Shown in pieces: positions 10,251 through 22,572 of a stretch of DNA of 64,000 bases. Origin of the DNA: Heracleum sosnowskyi. Its lineage: Eukaryota > Streptophyta > Magnoliopsida > Apiales > Apiaceae. The notes beneath the pieces are model-generated. The model had not been told where the DNA came from. It searched no databases and worked only from the letters and a program-made list of their open reading frames with translations. The number at the start of each line of letters is the position of its first letter. The stretch's first letter is position 1. The stretch is taken from NCBI GenBank assembly GCA_030848705.1, contig CM061240.1, positions 23,145,001-23,209,000 of the forward strand, written 5' to 3'. The translations under genes were made by a program, and so were the position numbers.

Positions 10251-13200
10251 TGTAACAGCCCCAAATCCGGGGTCAGAGATTTAGAGTAGTCACGATCCAA
10301 TTACTTCTTGCCTTGCCTGCTTTACTCACAATAGACACAATTCATCTGCTTATGACCCCACAATGTATATATCTCTCTCTCACACACACAGGTTAGAGTC
10401 TCAGAAACGACACAAATACCACAATTGCGGAATAAATAATCTTTATTACAATACCCAAATGTCTTTTGAATTTGCTACTGATACAACTCCTAAGTAATGG
10501 TACATTACCAACTTAGCCTTGTAATACTCACCACCCTCTCATACCATTCATATCTATACATAAGATGAATACCAAAAGTTCCAGCTTGATCTGACTGGTT
10601 CACACTACTTCCAGGATCACTGCTAGAAACTGCTCATGAGAATGTCTTGCGCTTACCACTCGCTTGAGGGATGTGCGCCGAATCCTTGGTATCCTGCTTC
10701 GCTGCTATATAATATTTATAGAACAATAGCAAGAGTGAGCGATAACTCAGCAAGGTAATAAAAGTATGGCATAATCCTGCCTTTAACTCAACCTAGAATA
10801 AAGCGGGTATAAGACAATAATTTGTCAAAATATCTCGATACTGAAATTATTTCCTTATCGGAATGTATTCCAAAAACAGTACCATTTTTGTATTTCAAAT
10901 ATCATTTTCATAATATTTCTGCAAACTTTTACTATATTATGAATAAAGTTCTAGTATAATATAAAAGATGAGGTTTCAAAGTAAACCAATATAACCTTTC
11001 CAAAAAAATTATCTGCTATGTAAGCAGAATATCAACATATAACTTAAAAGATGAAGTTATAAGGTGATTCAGTATAAACAACTCCCTTACCATAACTCAT
11101 GTTATGTAAGGTATCCACAGAGTCATATGATATAAAAGATGAAGTTACGAGGAAAATTTCATATAACGTTCCGTAACCCAAAATCCACTTATGCATATAT
11201 AATCTGAGTAAGGTTTTATCAGAGTCATAACTCATAAAATAAAAGATGAAGTTACAAGGATTTATTGTAACTTCATTTTTGAACACTTTTCAACCCCCTG
11301 CCAACATGATCGGTTCGTCTCCCCAATACATGTTGCAGGAATATCCAAAATTGGATGATGAACTAATACTGGAGTAATCACCGCGCCAGTTGTCCCAACC
11401 TCACTATGATCAGTAGCAGGTCGTACAACTAAAAATGTTTTCTACATGTAGATGGAAGAACACGACAGCCTGACATTGTCTACCGCCTTTCTGGATCTCC
11501 CGGCCCATTTGGGGCAATAAAAAAATGGATGGGTCGGCGCAACTCGACCTCTTATACCGCTCCTAGTTCGGATGAAATCCATGACTCTGAAACGTAAAGA
11601 TCGTCCTCCTTTCCCCAAGTGTAATACTTGTTGATACGACTCCACTAAGTAGTTATATCTAGGTTGGAAAGGAAGATTCTCCAATATTTCCCAAGCTATT
11701 GCTTGTTAATGGATATCGACTTGTTCCATCAATTTACCCCTCGATCGTTGAGGTGGTAACACAACATTTGACTTGCAGCAATTAAATTGCTCCGAGAAAA
11801 TATCTGTCCCCTGACAGTTTTGAGTTGAGAGTTTAAAATGAGCAGCAGTCACTTAAATCAGGTTTCCCATATTTTTGGTAGTTGAGCGAGTATTTAAATC
11901 CTCTTAAAAGATAGATTTAAATGGGAAAAAAACAGTGTTTGGGAACCTCCCCTTGATTTAAAATAATTAATAGTACAGCTTAGAATATCCTTCATAATTA
12001 TTGAAGGTCGAGGATAAACTTTAAATAATATAACTCATTTTAAAACGTGTTAAAAGTATTTAATAAATAATCGAATAATATTTATTAAATAAATAAACTT
12101 TAAATGAATATTCAAAAATAATATTCATTACATAAATAGTGATTAAATGAATATTCAAAATAATAATCATTAAATAAATAAATCTTGAATGAATATTCAA
12201 AATAATATTCATTAAATAAATAATGATTAAATGAATATTCAAAATAATATTCATTAAATAAATAATGATTAAATGAATATTCAAAATAATATTCATTAAA
12301 TAAATAAGCCTTAAATGAATATTCAAAAATAATATTCATTAAATAAATAATCATCGAATAACAGTTACCCGATATCTTTATCGGAAAAATAATCTTTAAC
12401 ATATATATAAAATATAACTACTTCCGGCCTAAAGAATAAAAATCATACGCCCTTTACCTAGGGCATTTATAAAAACCTGGCTTCTAACTAATATCCCATA
12501 TCTAGCTTAGAAGCCCATAATCAAATCATAACCTCGAGTATCAGTATATATAGCAGTTCGAAGACAAACATGCAATTTATGTATCGCAATGTACTTGGGA
12601 ATAAAACATGTATACTTCTCATTTTCATATCATATATGCAAGCAGTTTATTATCACAAAAACAGTAGCATAGGTTTTGAAAACTTGCCTGATACTCGAGA
12701 AGTGGTAGGGGTTCGCTTCGATGTCGGACAATCTAGACAAAGTCAAATAAAACGTACGATTAATCCCCTAAATAATCCACTTATAACTTAATGCTTAAAC
12801 ACGTAAGCGAATCACAATCATAGCACTTAATGGCTTAATCTAGCCTCGTACTAGGTCCATGCTACTTGTCAAATACTTAAGTCGTAAGTTTGGTTCGAAA
12901 TCGATCCTCAAATTCAAGTTATACTTAACCATTTATAACACTGGTTTCTAAGTCGGGTTCTTAGTGGTTTTCACTTGCGCAACCTCTGCTGTCGCATTTT
13001 TATAAAATCGAAAAATAATCTTTTGGACTCGAAACCTTCGCACACCTCTTACCAACTGACCTTAGCACTTTACCACGAAATATCATATTTTATAATCACT
13101 TGTAAGGGTCTCAAACAGAGTCATGAAGTTGATGTGTTTCTGCAATTTCATTTCTCGAACAACTTTTACTAAAACGACCATAACCCAAAAACCGTAAACT

Positions 13201-14822
13201 CTTTTGACATGATTCTTACGGAAAAAAAAACTAGACAACAATATCTACACAATCATATGAAGTGCTTACTCTTTAGACACAGTTATGGTCTCGGGTGGCT
13301 ACTGTCAAGGCAGTACAAAACAAATGGGCATTACGACGGCTCTAAATTGAGAATTTCAATTTTACGAACACTCCAAACCAATCACTACGACATACCATAC
13401 ATCCTTAACACCAACGAACAACCATCATACACCTCTAAGATCAGTGGCGAGGCTCAAATCCAACACCCATCATTTTACACATTAAACAAAGCCAAATAAT
13501 CACTAAATCACTTAATCATGATCTTAACTTTACATGATCCTCAAAACCACTTCAAAACTCATATAAAACTCAAAGGTGGGTCAGGGTTTTACCTTCTTGG
13601 AAGCTCTAGCAACACTACCAAGTGTTTACAAACACTTAACAAGCCTTAGATAGTCCTCATATAGCTTAAACCTTAAGAACAAAACAAGAAAACAATTTAG
13701 CAATCTCGGAGTTACTATTCTGCCCCATCTTTGAGCATGGATTTGACTACACTATACTACTTGGATTGCCATGAAATTTTGAACGAACCTTACCCATGGA
13801 GTGTAGAAGCTACGGTAAAAAGTTGGTGATTTATGGATGGATGGAAGTGGAGATATGAATTTGTCTTTGAGTTGTGCTCTTGTTTGGCAGATGGGAGAGC
13901 TTTTGCTCATCTTACTTTTGTTTTGTTTTTCAACTTGGATGCATCTTTTCTTTTGTGTTGTTAAGCACCCATTGGTCCACTTGTTGCTCTCTCATTAGTC
14001 CAAGTGTTGGCCTCTCATCAAACAACTCCATTTTTGCCAATGTTGCAAATACACCATTAGCTTTTTGGTTGACTTTCATGCATGAGACCTTGGTTTTTCT
14101 TCTTCCACCAATTGGATGGTCTTTGTGTCCTTTTAATAAAATCAATACATTACAGCTTATATGTTGCATTTTATTACTCCACTGTGGCACAATCCCTTAA
14201 ATCAATATTAACTCCAACATCCCTTATCTATTCCCTCTTTATTCCTTGTTCTTAGAAAATGTTCTCGCGTTTCTTCGAATATTCTCAATCTCTTTTTATA
14301 GAGTTCCTTAACTCTTGGTTAGCTTCCTTTTTGTTTAAATCCTTGAATCCAATTGATATAATTCTCTTGATGATCATGTAGGATATTTAATCTTGTCATA
14401 ATTTCAATCCTTAATCCATGATTCGTTTGCTTAATCGCTTAATCTCATTATAAAGTATCAGCGGTTTTCGTTCTAAATTCTCAAATCAAATATAATAAAA
14501 TTCCAAAATATTAAACCCTCCAATCCTCAAATTTATTATCTCATTTCTTGATTATAATGATATATAATTCACTGCCCGGTCAAATACTACACCAAAATAA
14601 AATTTGGAATTTCTGAATTCCGATCGTCTTTGCATACACTTATTTACTCCGTAGATCACTAATATGATTTCAGAATATCCACACTACGTCTCGTACATAG
14701 GTGGCATGAAATTTTTTTCTTAATCCTCAAAATCACTATTCATCCACCAAATTCACTATTCACTGATGCACTTAATCGTAATAAGAAAAGTTTTAATTTT
14801 ACCAAAAATTCGGGTTATTACA
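10251..14822 (+). mobile_element. 4.57-kb solo LTR (Gypsy-like) with GTGCA target duplication
   Basis: The block starts TGTAACAGCCCCAAATCCGG and ends TTCGGGTTATTACA, with TGTAA...TTACA inverted ends. It is flanked by GTGCA on both sides (10246-10250 and 14823-14827). Removing it rejoins the host SIRE-type frame. There is no gag-pol, primer-binding site or second copy of the terminus inside, so it is best read as a solo LTR left by recombination between two LTRs. TGTAA-CCCC / GGGTTATTACA ends are typical of long plant Gypsy LTRs of the Tekay/Del kind; the lineage is an inference. A hairpin tandem array lies at 12060-12360. The ORFs within it are low-complexity or fortuitous. Confidence 0.8.
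12060..12360. repeat. Tandem array of short palindromic units inside the solo LTR
   Basis: There are six to seven units of about 42-46 bp. Each contains the inverted repeat ATGAATATT-CAAAAT-AATATTCAT followed by TAAATAAATA and TGATTAA or CTTAAA. The array is almost pure AT. Translation of it gives repetitive Asn/Ile/Tyr frames on the minus strand that are not genes. Confidence 0.85.
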
Positions 14823-17800
14823 GTGCATGAAGATGAAGAGCAATGCAATAACCGCTCTGATAAGAAAGAATCATCTTCCAGGGGTACCCACTGTTCTCAC
14901 AGACTATCTAAGAACGGTGCCCCTACCACTTCTAGCCCCAGGGGAATAGGTAAATGAAGGTAATGTTCCTCAACCTGAATTGGCTCCTGAACCACAACCA
15001 ATGGATGTTGATCCAGAGCCTTCAGCGGCCATTCATGACCATGAGATTGCAAACCCACAATCTCTAACCACGGTCGAAGAGCCAAATGAAACAATAAACG
15101 AACCTCCTTCCCCTACTATACCCAACATTCAGACATCCGTGAGTGTAGAGGGAGATAGTGCCATAGCAGCACCACATAAGGAGATACACCCTTCAACAAT
15201 AGCTCTGCCTTCCTTTGAAAGGAGAAGAATAGAAACCGAGGCAACTGTTGATACTTTATTTCAAACTTCCAAAGCGCCCTTTATTGATTTTTCTGATGCT
15301 GATTGGGCTACTTTAACTAAAGCAATATCTGAACCAATAGCTCAATCAAGTAAGGAGGAGTTGACGGAAGCAACTGGTGTTCCGACCATATTACGGTCAG
15401 GTTCACTGGTTGAAGGTTCTAAGAACCAAGAGTCTTCACAGACGTCGAGAGAAGGCTTTGACCCCAGATGGAACATATCTGGATCCTGCGGGTAAAGGGT
15501 CTGACGTAAGTGCGGATCGACAACTCGGTGACAATGAATCAATTACAATTGAGGAGTTAACTGAGGTAAAGTCTTCACAGACTATTGAGGAAGCTTCAGG
15601 ATCTCTGCTGTTAATAGAGCCTGATTCTAGCCTCCTAGAGATTCAAACTCTAGATCCTACAAAGGATACATCATCTACGGATGATCAACAACTTGGTTTA
15701 ACCAAGGACGGGGACTTGCGAAGCCCCATTACACCACCGGTGACCTCCTTAAGGGTGGCTACGGTGTTTTCTTCTGCAGGTACAACTAGCACAAAGGGAT
15801 TGAGTGAAACAAAAAAACTTACACCTGGCCTGAGTGAGAAAGGAAAAATGAGTGAAACACCGACAGAAACGTTGAGTGTACACCCAGATCCAAATGTGAG
15901 GAGTGACACCCTAACCCTACCAAACATTGATGATTTGCTATTACCGACAGAAAGAGAGGTACATGTTCAATCCACCCTCAAGGAGATGACAGTTCATGAT
16001 AAACAAGGAAATCCACTATTCAAGGTTCCACTGAGACCTTCCTTTGACCAAGGGATCTCCTCTGGTTGAGCCGATGCTTCTTTAAAGACTATTCAAGAGA
16101 AGGTTGACTTGGTTGCAGCTGATTCTAGAAGAACATACAGGGTCTTAGGCAGTGCATCTGGCACTATAACAGGTACTAAACAGGCAGTGGACTCCTTGAA
16201 GAAGGAAGCAATGGAAGAACTGGTCGACTTGTTGAATGACGTCAAAGAACTTAAAGATGGATTCATGAATGAAGTTAATGCTCTACAACAAGGACAAGAA
16301 GCTCTGAGAGAAGACGTTCTGGTTATCCAGGATGGTCAAGCTAGGGTAAAAGATGCAATGAACACCCTTTCTAGAGTGGAGTCTAAGCTGAACCAGAGAT
16401 TGGACAGAATTGAGAAGACTACCAAGCTAAGATTGGATGACATTGACCTGAAGCTAGCTTCTATACATGAGATGAATTGAGACATTTCTGACTTCATGGA
16501 GAATCAAGGTGACGGAATACAGTCCATTTGGAGTATGCTGAGGAATCAACAACCCGGACCTTCACATCAACAACCTGATCCTTCTACTAACTTTTACAAT
16601 GAGGATAACTACATCGAGGATTCCTCAACTAAGGGGGAGAAAGTTGGAGAAGGGGAGACACATGAAGGATGTCAAACATCTGGATGAGGAGTTTGGGAAA
16701 CCAATGAAGCTATTCCAGTTAGACAGTATTAGATTGAAGAAATTGTGCAAGAAGAGGAGAATGAAGAGGAATTTGAAATCATGCAAGAACAACCAATTCA
16801 GGAGGAGCATGAGCCATATTATCCAGAGCCAATAGAACATCCTATCTTGGATGATGATATGGAAGTAGAAGCAAATTCTCTATCACTGGAAGAAGAAGCT
16901 GCCTTGGAGATGGTGAAAGCTGATATGGCTGCAATAGATGCCAGACAAGCTGAGAGAGAAAGACACCAAGCAGTTCTGAGAATGGAGAAGCTGAAAAGAC
17001 TCAAGGTGTATGCTGAAGTGAGGAAGAAGAAGATGATGGATTTAGCACAGAAGCAAGGTATTGACTGGGAGATGGCTTACAAAACCTTTTGTGGAGTTGA
17101 AGACGGATTAAAAGTCAACGACAATGCGGAGGTGGAAGTCATAATTCAGGACATAAGAAGTGCAAATCCTGATGATCATACTTACTTCACAGAACTGAGA
17201 AATACTGTGATCTTTCTAAAAGCTGGGGTTAAAGCAAACGATGCCTAGAACATATTGATCAACTTTCTTGAGAAAGGTACCTTTGTGATTTCCACTAAGT
17301 TTTTTGAACAGAGAACATACACAGAACTGCAGGTGATGCTCATCAAGATTCAGAGGACTACAAGACTAAATGAACTGCTCCGTGAGCATGTTAAAGAGAT
17401 CTTGATGAAAGTCGGTCCAGAGATTACTGAAGATTCTCCAATGGTTAAATTCATGACGAATGACTTGTTCAGAATCTGCTACTTGGCTGAGGACAATCTG
17501 AAACATTATCCAAGTAACTATCTGATATCAGTGGAGAAGTATCTTATCAACGGAGAAGGACAAAGCAGCGGACACTCTTTAAAGATTTCTTTTGGAGAAT
17601 GTTCCTTACTATAGGAAGAGAGTGGAAAAAGGATTGGAAGTGCGTCCCAGACTACCAAACATGCCAAAGCTAAACAAGAAAAATGTTAACATTGCATGGT
17701 TGTGGGCTGGAGTGGGTCAAGAGGTTGAATATATTGGAAGACACATTCAAGGAGCAATCCTTAAACCTGGAGAACCACTGCACTATCTATCAGTGATTGA

Positions 17801-18093
17801 TTATCAAGCTGCTAACTCCGATCCAATGATTGAAGAATGTGAGATCGAAATGGACTGAAGAACAGAAGCAAAGAACAAAAGAACTATTAGCTCAGACTAG
17901 AGGAGCTACTTCATTGTATAAAGTTTTATTGTTTTTTGATTTATGAAATCTGGAAATGTATATATATCTGATCCAGAATGCATTTGATATTATTAAGCTG
18001 TCTTACTTTAATTAGTTTAATGTTTCCTTAGTTAGTTGAGTTATCCTCGAAGTATTTGCTTGTCAAACTCTATCCAATCAAATAGAGGGAGAT

Positions 18094-19201
18094 TGTAAAG
18101 CATAATGTAACATAAGATGTAAAAGAGATAACTACAACTCAACAAAGGACAAGACATACAATAATATTAACAGAAGCACAGGAATCCAGAATCAAAGAAG
18201 AAAAGGTAAACTCAAAAAATCAAAATAAGGTATGTATTCTTGAAGTCCGTAAACAGGTCACGGAAAGATGTTCATGAAAATGTTCAAGCCTCAGTGACAA
18301 TCAAAGAAACAAGATTTTCAAGACTACAGAAGTATGTGAATGATTTAGGGTTAAGTACCACAGTATTTCAGTGATTAATTTGAAGCAACCAGGACGACAA
18401 AGGACTTATCAGCAACACTGAATTGAAGACATAAAAGAAGAATTGATCAAGTGTTATTCATCTGTGAACCAGACCAGTTGCACTAGTTGACGGCACTAAA
18501 AAGATCAAGTTGTTTTATCGTCTCAGAAGAAATTGATACAGTCTAAAACTGAAACACCCTGAAGCTTAGAAGCTTTTATAAAAGATCAAGGACTAGAAAA
18601 TGATTCGATAGTTTTTCTATTTAGAAAACTATCAAATGTGATTAAAGAAAACAATCAGAATTATATTATAAAAGAATTTGACTTTTGATAGTTTTTATTA
18701 AAAACTATCGAATGGTAAATTATTTTTAAAGATTCGATGGTTTTCAATTTGGAGAAGCAGGCGAAGAAGTGACATTGTTGTCAGGTTGATGAAGATCCAA
18801 CAGCCAAGAATATTCCATTATTTTTGGTTCGATGGTTTTTCTAAAAACAAGTCTACAATTACTACAGAGGAAGTGTGTCTTCTTCAGTCGAGGTTATTTC
18901 ACAGTAGCAATTACTAAGAGAGAGTTTGAGCCAGAGAGATTACAGAAGAAATTAATATTGCTCAGATTTCTATCATTGTATTGATTGTGTATAACCTAGA
19001 ACTCATTGAAGCTACTCTACAGATTAGAAATTGTAGCACCCTTCGAGGTTTATATTTATAAAATGATATATTCCCCGACTCTTGGTTTGATTTGGTGTGT
19101 TTGATTTCGTTATAGAACTGAATGAATTATCCGCGAACGAAATTGAATTATTTGTGAGTATCGTATTCAACCCCCCCTTCTACGATACTTTGGACCTAAC
19201 A
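18094..19201 (+). repeat. 3' LTR of the second SIRE-type element
   Basis: The 1108-bp LTR starts TGTAAAGCATAATG after the polypurine tract and ends TTTGGACCTAACA. A C-run followed by CTTCTACGATAC near the 3' end parallels the first SIRE-type LTR. Internal short repeats of the type TCGATAGTTTTT/AAAACTATCGAAT occur at 18605-18735 in both orientations. The 5' partner LTR is missing. Confidence 0.75.
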
Positions 19202-19544
19202 ACTATGCTTGCAAGTAATTAGATAATTGTTGTGGATATTATTTTTATTTCAAATCAGAAAATTGGCAATTATTATATATGTAATTTAAACGTGCAACAT
19301 AATGCTAAACACTTCAGCTTTCATCCGTGCTAGAAACATCTTTTTAAAGTTGCCCTTTTCTGTTGCAGAAAAAGATGAAAATTTTCAACTATTTAAATCA
19401 ACGTATCTTATTATTTCTAATTTGGTCTGTTAGTAAACTAAAATTTGCTTTATCATTGTAGTTTTTTTCTTGTTAATTATCATCTGATTTAGTAAATTTT
19501 GTCAATTGCTTTCCTTTTTTTCGCAAGAGAGGTCTAAATTTCAT
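19202..19544. other. AT-rich sequence left of the tandem duplication
   Basis: No coding sequence or recognisable element is seen. It is the left flank of the duplicated block; the GATG at 19545-19548 is also found at the right end of the block, at 55062-55065. Confidence 0.35.
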
Positions 19545-20186
19545 GATGGCTAATCTTGCTTTATTCAATCACTACAAGTGATATTTGAGATAATACTATG
19601 GAGTCATTTTGATGCTTGAGCTTAAGTTTTAATTTTATGGAATCAGGATTTTCTACCGGAGGCATAGTTGGTATTCCTGTAGGCTGTAGCAGCAGTAGTA
19701 GGATATTTATACAACTTGTATATCATTTTGGATTTTACAGAATGAATAAAGTTGAATAAATCAGACTCAATAGCAAGTGATGATCTAACTACTATATAAT
19801 GGTACTCTGTCTTTTTTTTTTAAATCTTTTAGATTGATAGTTTCTTGCTTTTTTGATAGTAGCTAGTAGTGTATGCAGAATTTATAGCTTTTTTGAAACT
19901 AATTAGGTCATTGATTTAGCTACACATATTTAAGAACTATTTCTAATCATATCTTCAAAATTATCTAAATCAGATGTTTGTTACCATAATTTTCTAATTT
20001 TGGTAACGAAATCTTGTACATCCATTTAAATCTTCAGTTTTTGTTTCATTTGGTTAGGTCTGTTGATTCATTAGATGTGTGTATTTACATGGAGATCATT
20101 ACAGGAAACCCTAAAATGGTTTTACATTTATGTTTATTGGTTGTATTTCTGGTTAGTACTTGTATTGTTGAGAATGGTGGTTTCAG

Positions 20187-20817
20187 GATATGGGATACCA
20201 GGTACAAGTACATAAAGAATTGGCTTCATCTACCACAGCCCCTCTGTTGCGTGTACCAGATAATTACGGTGAGTTTACAAAGCAACATGACTTGCGCTTT
20301 TCAGATAGTCTTATGACAGGTTTTGTTCCATACTTGTATGTCAAAACAGACTAACCCGTTTGCAAATGTATCAAGGCCAATATATTTGTCGTCACATCAA
20401 GATGTAATCTTTAGCAAGCAAGTATAGTGCAAGCATGGAGCGTTGTTATCAAATGCTCATTATTATATGCAGCTTTTAGTTCAAGATTCCTTCAATGTGC
20501 TAATGTGCTTTCATACTAACAGAATAATATTATTTATATTCAGGACATAAAAAATCTGAGGAAGCATTTGAACTCAGCTGCTGAATTTTCTGAAGGCAAA
20601 TATAAGTTATTGATTACAGAAGTTAAGCAAGATCATGCCTGCTGCAACACAGCTAGTGAAAGTATGTTTACAGGCTTACATTATTATGATATAGCATCCT
20701 TTAAATCGATTAAAAGAGTCTTGACCACCAAACTGATTTGTTTTCTTGTTCACAGCTTTCGATACTCGTGTTGGGTTGTCCAATAATGTGAAGATAAATT
20801 GTAAAGGATTGCAATAG
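20187..20817 (+). pseudogene. Gene-like exons, unidentified (copy A)
   Basis: Three stretches are bounded by plausible splice sites: 20187-20268 (CAG before, GTGAGT after), 20544-20661 (CAG before, GTATGT after) and 20756-20817 (CACAG before, ending in TAG). One frame stays open through all three joins. It gives a roughly 87-residue tail that includes DIKNLRKHLNSAAEFSEGKY and FDTRVGLSNNV. I do not recognise the family. No start or upstream exons are certain, so this is at best the 3' end of a gene or a fragment captured by a transposon; the CACTA terminus at 21484 lies just downstream. It may also be chance. Confidence 0.35.
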
Positions 20818-21088
20818 AGTTGGATTTTGGAAGAATTATTGTTCGAGGATCATATACATGTTATCTTACTGTATATAGGAATTCTGATTGTGTATAGAAA
20901 TTTAATTTTCTTGATGTGTGGTGTTCAATAAATTGATGTACTAAATATTTGTGTAATATTTTCTATTAATAATATCTAGTTGGTAGTCAATTTTCTTTTA
21001 TGGCTTCAGGCGTGTTATGTTTATAAAAGGCGATGTTGATACAAATTGGATGCAACTAGCTATTGAAACATTTTCTTTAGAATGATAT

Positions 21089-21484
21089 AAAACCTACCAT
21101 TTGCACTTTGTAGGAAATAGTCCTTGACCGGGGTCAAAGGTGACCCCACAAAATGACATGGCAGTGGGACCCTGTGTGACACGTTGCATGCCATGTGAAC
21201 CTCGTGGGACAATATTTATTTGACGTGGCACTTGACGTGACAAGTGACGTGTCGGGGACCGCCGCCATGTGGCATTCGATGTGGCTGTTGATGTGGCTCG
21301 CCACATGGACAACCATTTGGCATGTGGGACCGTTTAAGAAACAGACCACCAATTCCTACCATCATCAATTCCGACCTGAGCAATTCCTACCATGTCGAAT
21401 GGTAGGAATTGACACCAATTCCTACCGATTTATCCCCAAAACCTACCATTTGCGTGGTAGGTTTTGGCCATTTTTGGTGTAGTA
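21089..21484 (-). mobile_element. CACTA-type transposon terminus (copy A)
   Basis: Read on the minus strand from 21484, the sequence starts TACTACACCAAAAATGG, one base off the CACTA consensus that copy B retains. Behind it are subterminal repeats of AACCTACCATTTGC and AATTCCTACC in both orientations. A GC-richer stretch with ATGTGGC/GACGTGGC motifs follows. No transposase or partner terminus was found, so its extent is uncertain. The minus-strand ORFs here are by-products of the repeats. Confidence 0.55.
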
Positions 21485-21588
21485 AATTACTTAAGACTTA
21501 AAATCTGAATCGTATTCAATTAAGGAATATAAAAAAAACAACCGTGCCTTGCATGCGGGGATAGAAACTATCATATATATATTTCAAA

Positions 21589-21865
21589 TATAATCAATCT
21601 ATCAATTTGTATCATTGCAAGCATTCGGTTTCATCGAATTATCCTTTATTTTTTACATTACAACCCTCAGTATAAGCATGTCAAAATGGTACGAGACATA
21701 CATGCATGCATGATGCATGCATGATTCGTACCATAATAGTTAGGTTTTTTTTAGAGAATTCGTACAAATTGGAAATTTAATGTTTTTAAAAGCAAAAATT
21801 ATAGGAGAAATTCCTGGAAATCACCTAAAAGAATAATAAATATGTTGAAAACGAAAATTGAAAGT
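21589..21865 (+). repeat. Dioxygenase-upstream sequence without a gene (copy A)
   Basis: This segment matches 56626-56859 upstream of dioxygenase copy 2 and, in part, 5901-6033 upstream of copy 1. It includes the TGCATGCATG run and the AAATCACCTAAAAGAATAA stretch. Similarity stops at AAATTGAAAGT, and no dioxygenase codons follow. It may be the footprint of a lost third copy or a separately moved piece. Confidence 0.6.
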
Positions 21866-22419
21866 TGGTACCAGAAGTATTGCAAAAGTTAGAGAGTTGT
21901 GTACGATATACAAGAGATAGCTTTTATAATCAAGGTGAGGTGATTGTATTCAAGAGTGTTGAGTGAGGGAGCAACTGCAATCTTGTAATACTTTCATAGT
22001 GAATTTGTGGTTTTACCCTCCCTTGAGGTTTCCACCATAAATTGTTGTGTTATTTATTTTCATGTTTGTTATTGTATTTTATTAACGTTGATTTATATTG
22101 GATGTGACCTATGGACAAATTTTGTGAAAAAAATGGAGAAACACCTTCAGATATCACTCAATTACACTTAACAATGTCATCATTGAAAATGTAGTACTGG
22201 TTGAGTGTTTGAAACATAATCTTTTGACTATAAGTAGGTGAGATAATGGTTATTAATATATTTGTGATTTATATTCTAAAAGTTGGCGATTAATAATCTA
22301 GTGAAACACAATCTACGGAGAGGCCTATCTCACATAAATTTTGTATAAAATGGACTTGGTGATACTTGTCAACTTGAAAATTTAAAAGAACTTCATTGAA
22401 GAGCAAATCTGAAAATTTG

Positions 22420-22572
22420 TGATCCTGATCTATTTGGCCCATTCAACGTTATATAGTTAGCAGAAAAAGATATGCACTTGTTATAGTTGATGATTTCACA
22501 AAATTAACATATGTATTCTTTATTCACAAAAAGAATGAAACTTCACAACACATTAACATATTTTACCTCAGT
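22420..22572 (+). pseudogene. Copia integrase relic (copy A)
   Basis: A short frame reads DPDLFGPFNV, then, after a stop, RYALVIVDDFTKLTYVFF and HKKNET. This is the DLFGP...VDDFSR...WV region of a Copia integrase core, including the second catalytic-region Asp-Asp. The flanks (21866-23090) contain no further clear pol sequence. It is an old fragment. Confidence 0.65.

Larger units (their letters stand above)
10096..17858 (+). pseudogene. Broken extra ORF (env-like position) of the second SIRE-type element
   Basis: The reading frame DERTGINEDVLCFYPRFLQL reaches 10250, is split by the solo LTR, and resumes at 14828 in the same frame once the LTR and one GTGCA copy are removed. Further down, stops and frameshifts break it into pieces: 14980-15495, 15377-16069, 16109-16480, 16745-17248, 17255-17614 and 17592-17858. 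The pieces are hydrophilic. The first part is rich in Pro/Thr/Ser, 16150-16480 and 16750-17050 look like coiled coils, and 17260-17858 is a more globular C-terminal region. No catalytic motif is present. It is dead as a gene, and its C-terminal part is not obviously similar to that of the first element. Confidence 0.6.
9925..19201 (+). mobile_element. Second SIRE-type Copia element, 5'-truncated and nested
   Basis: A decayed extra ORF (about 9925-10250 and 14828-17858), a polypurine tract (AGAGGGAGAT, 18084-18093) and a 3' LTR (18094-19201) keep the order of a SIRE 3' end. The ORF is interrupted by a solo LTR at 10251-14822. After the ORF stop, the region around GAACTATTAGCTCAGACTAG parallels the GAATTATTTGCTCAGTCTGG that follows the ORF of the first element, supporting the same family. 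Gag-pol and 5' LTR are absent: DNA left of about 9925 is unrelated. The left boundary is approximate. Confidence 0.65.

Noticed and set aside
12060..12402. Minus-strand frames rich in Asn/Ile/Tyr/Leu
   Set aside because: They are translations of an AT-rich tandem hairpin array.
13874..14200. A 108-codon hydrophobic frame inside the solo LTR
   Set aside because: It has no domain, lies within LTR sequence, and overlaps an equally open antisense frame; chance is likely.
21094..21352. Minus-strand frames in the CACTA terminus (and copy-B equivalents)
   Set aside because: They follow subterminal repeats, overlap in two frames, and have no homology features.
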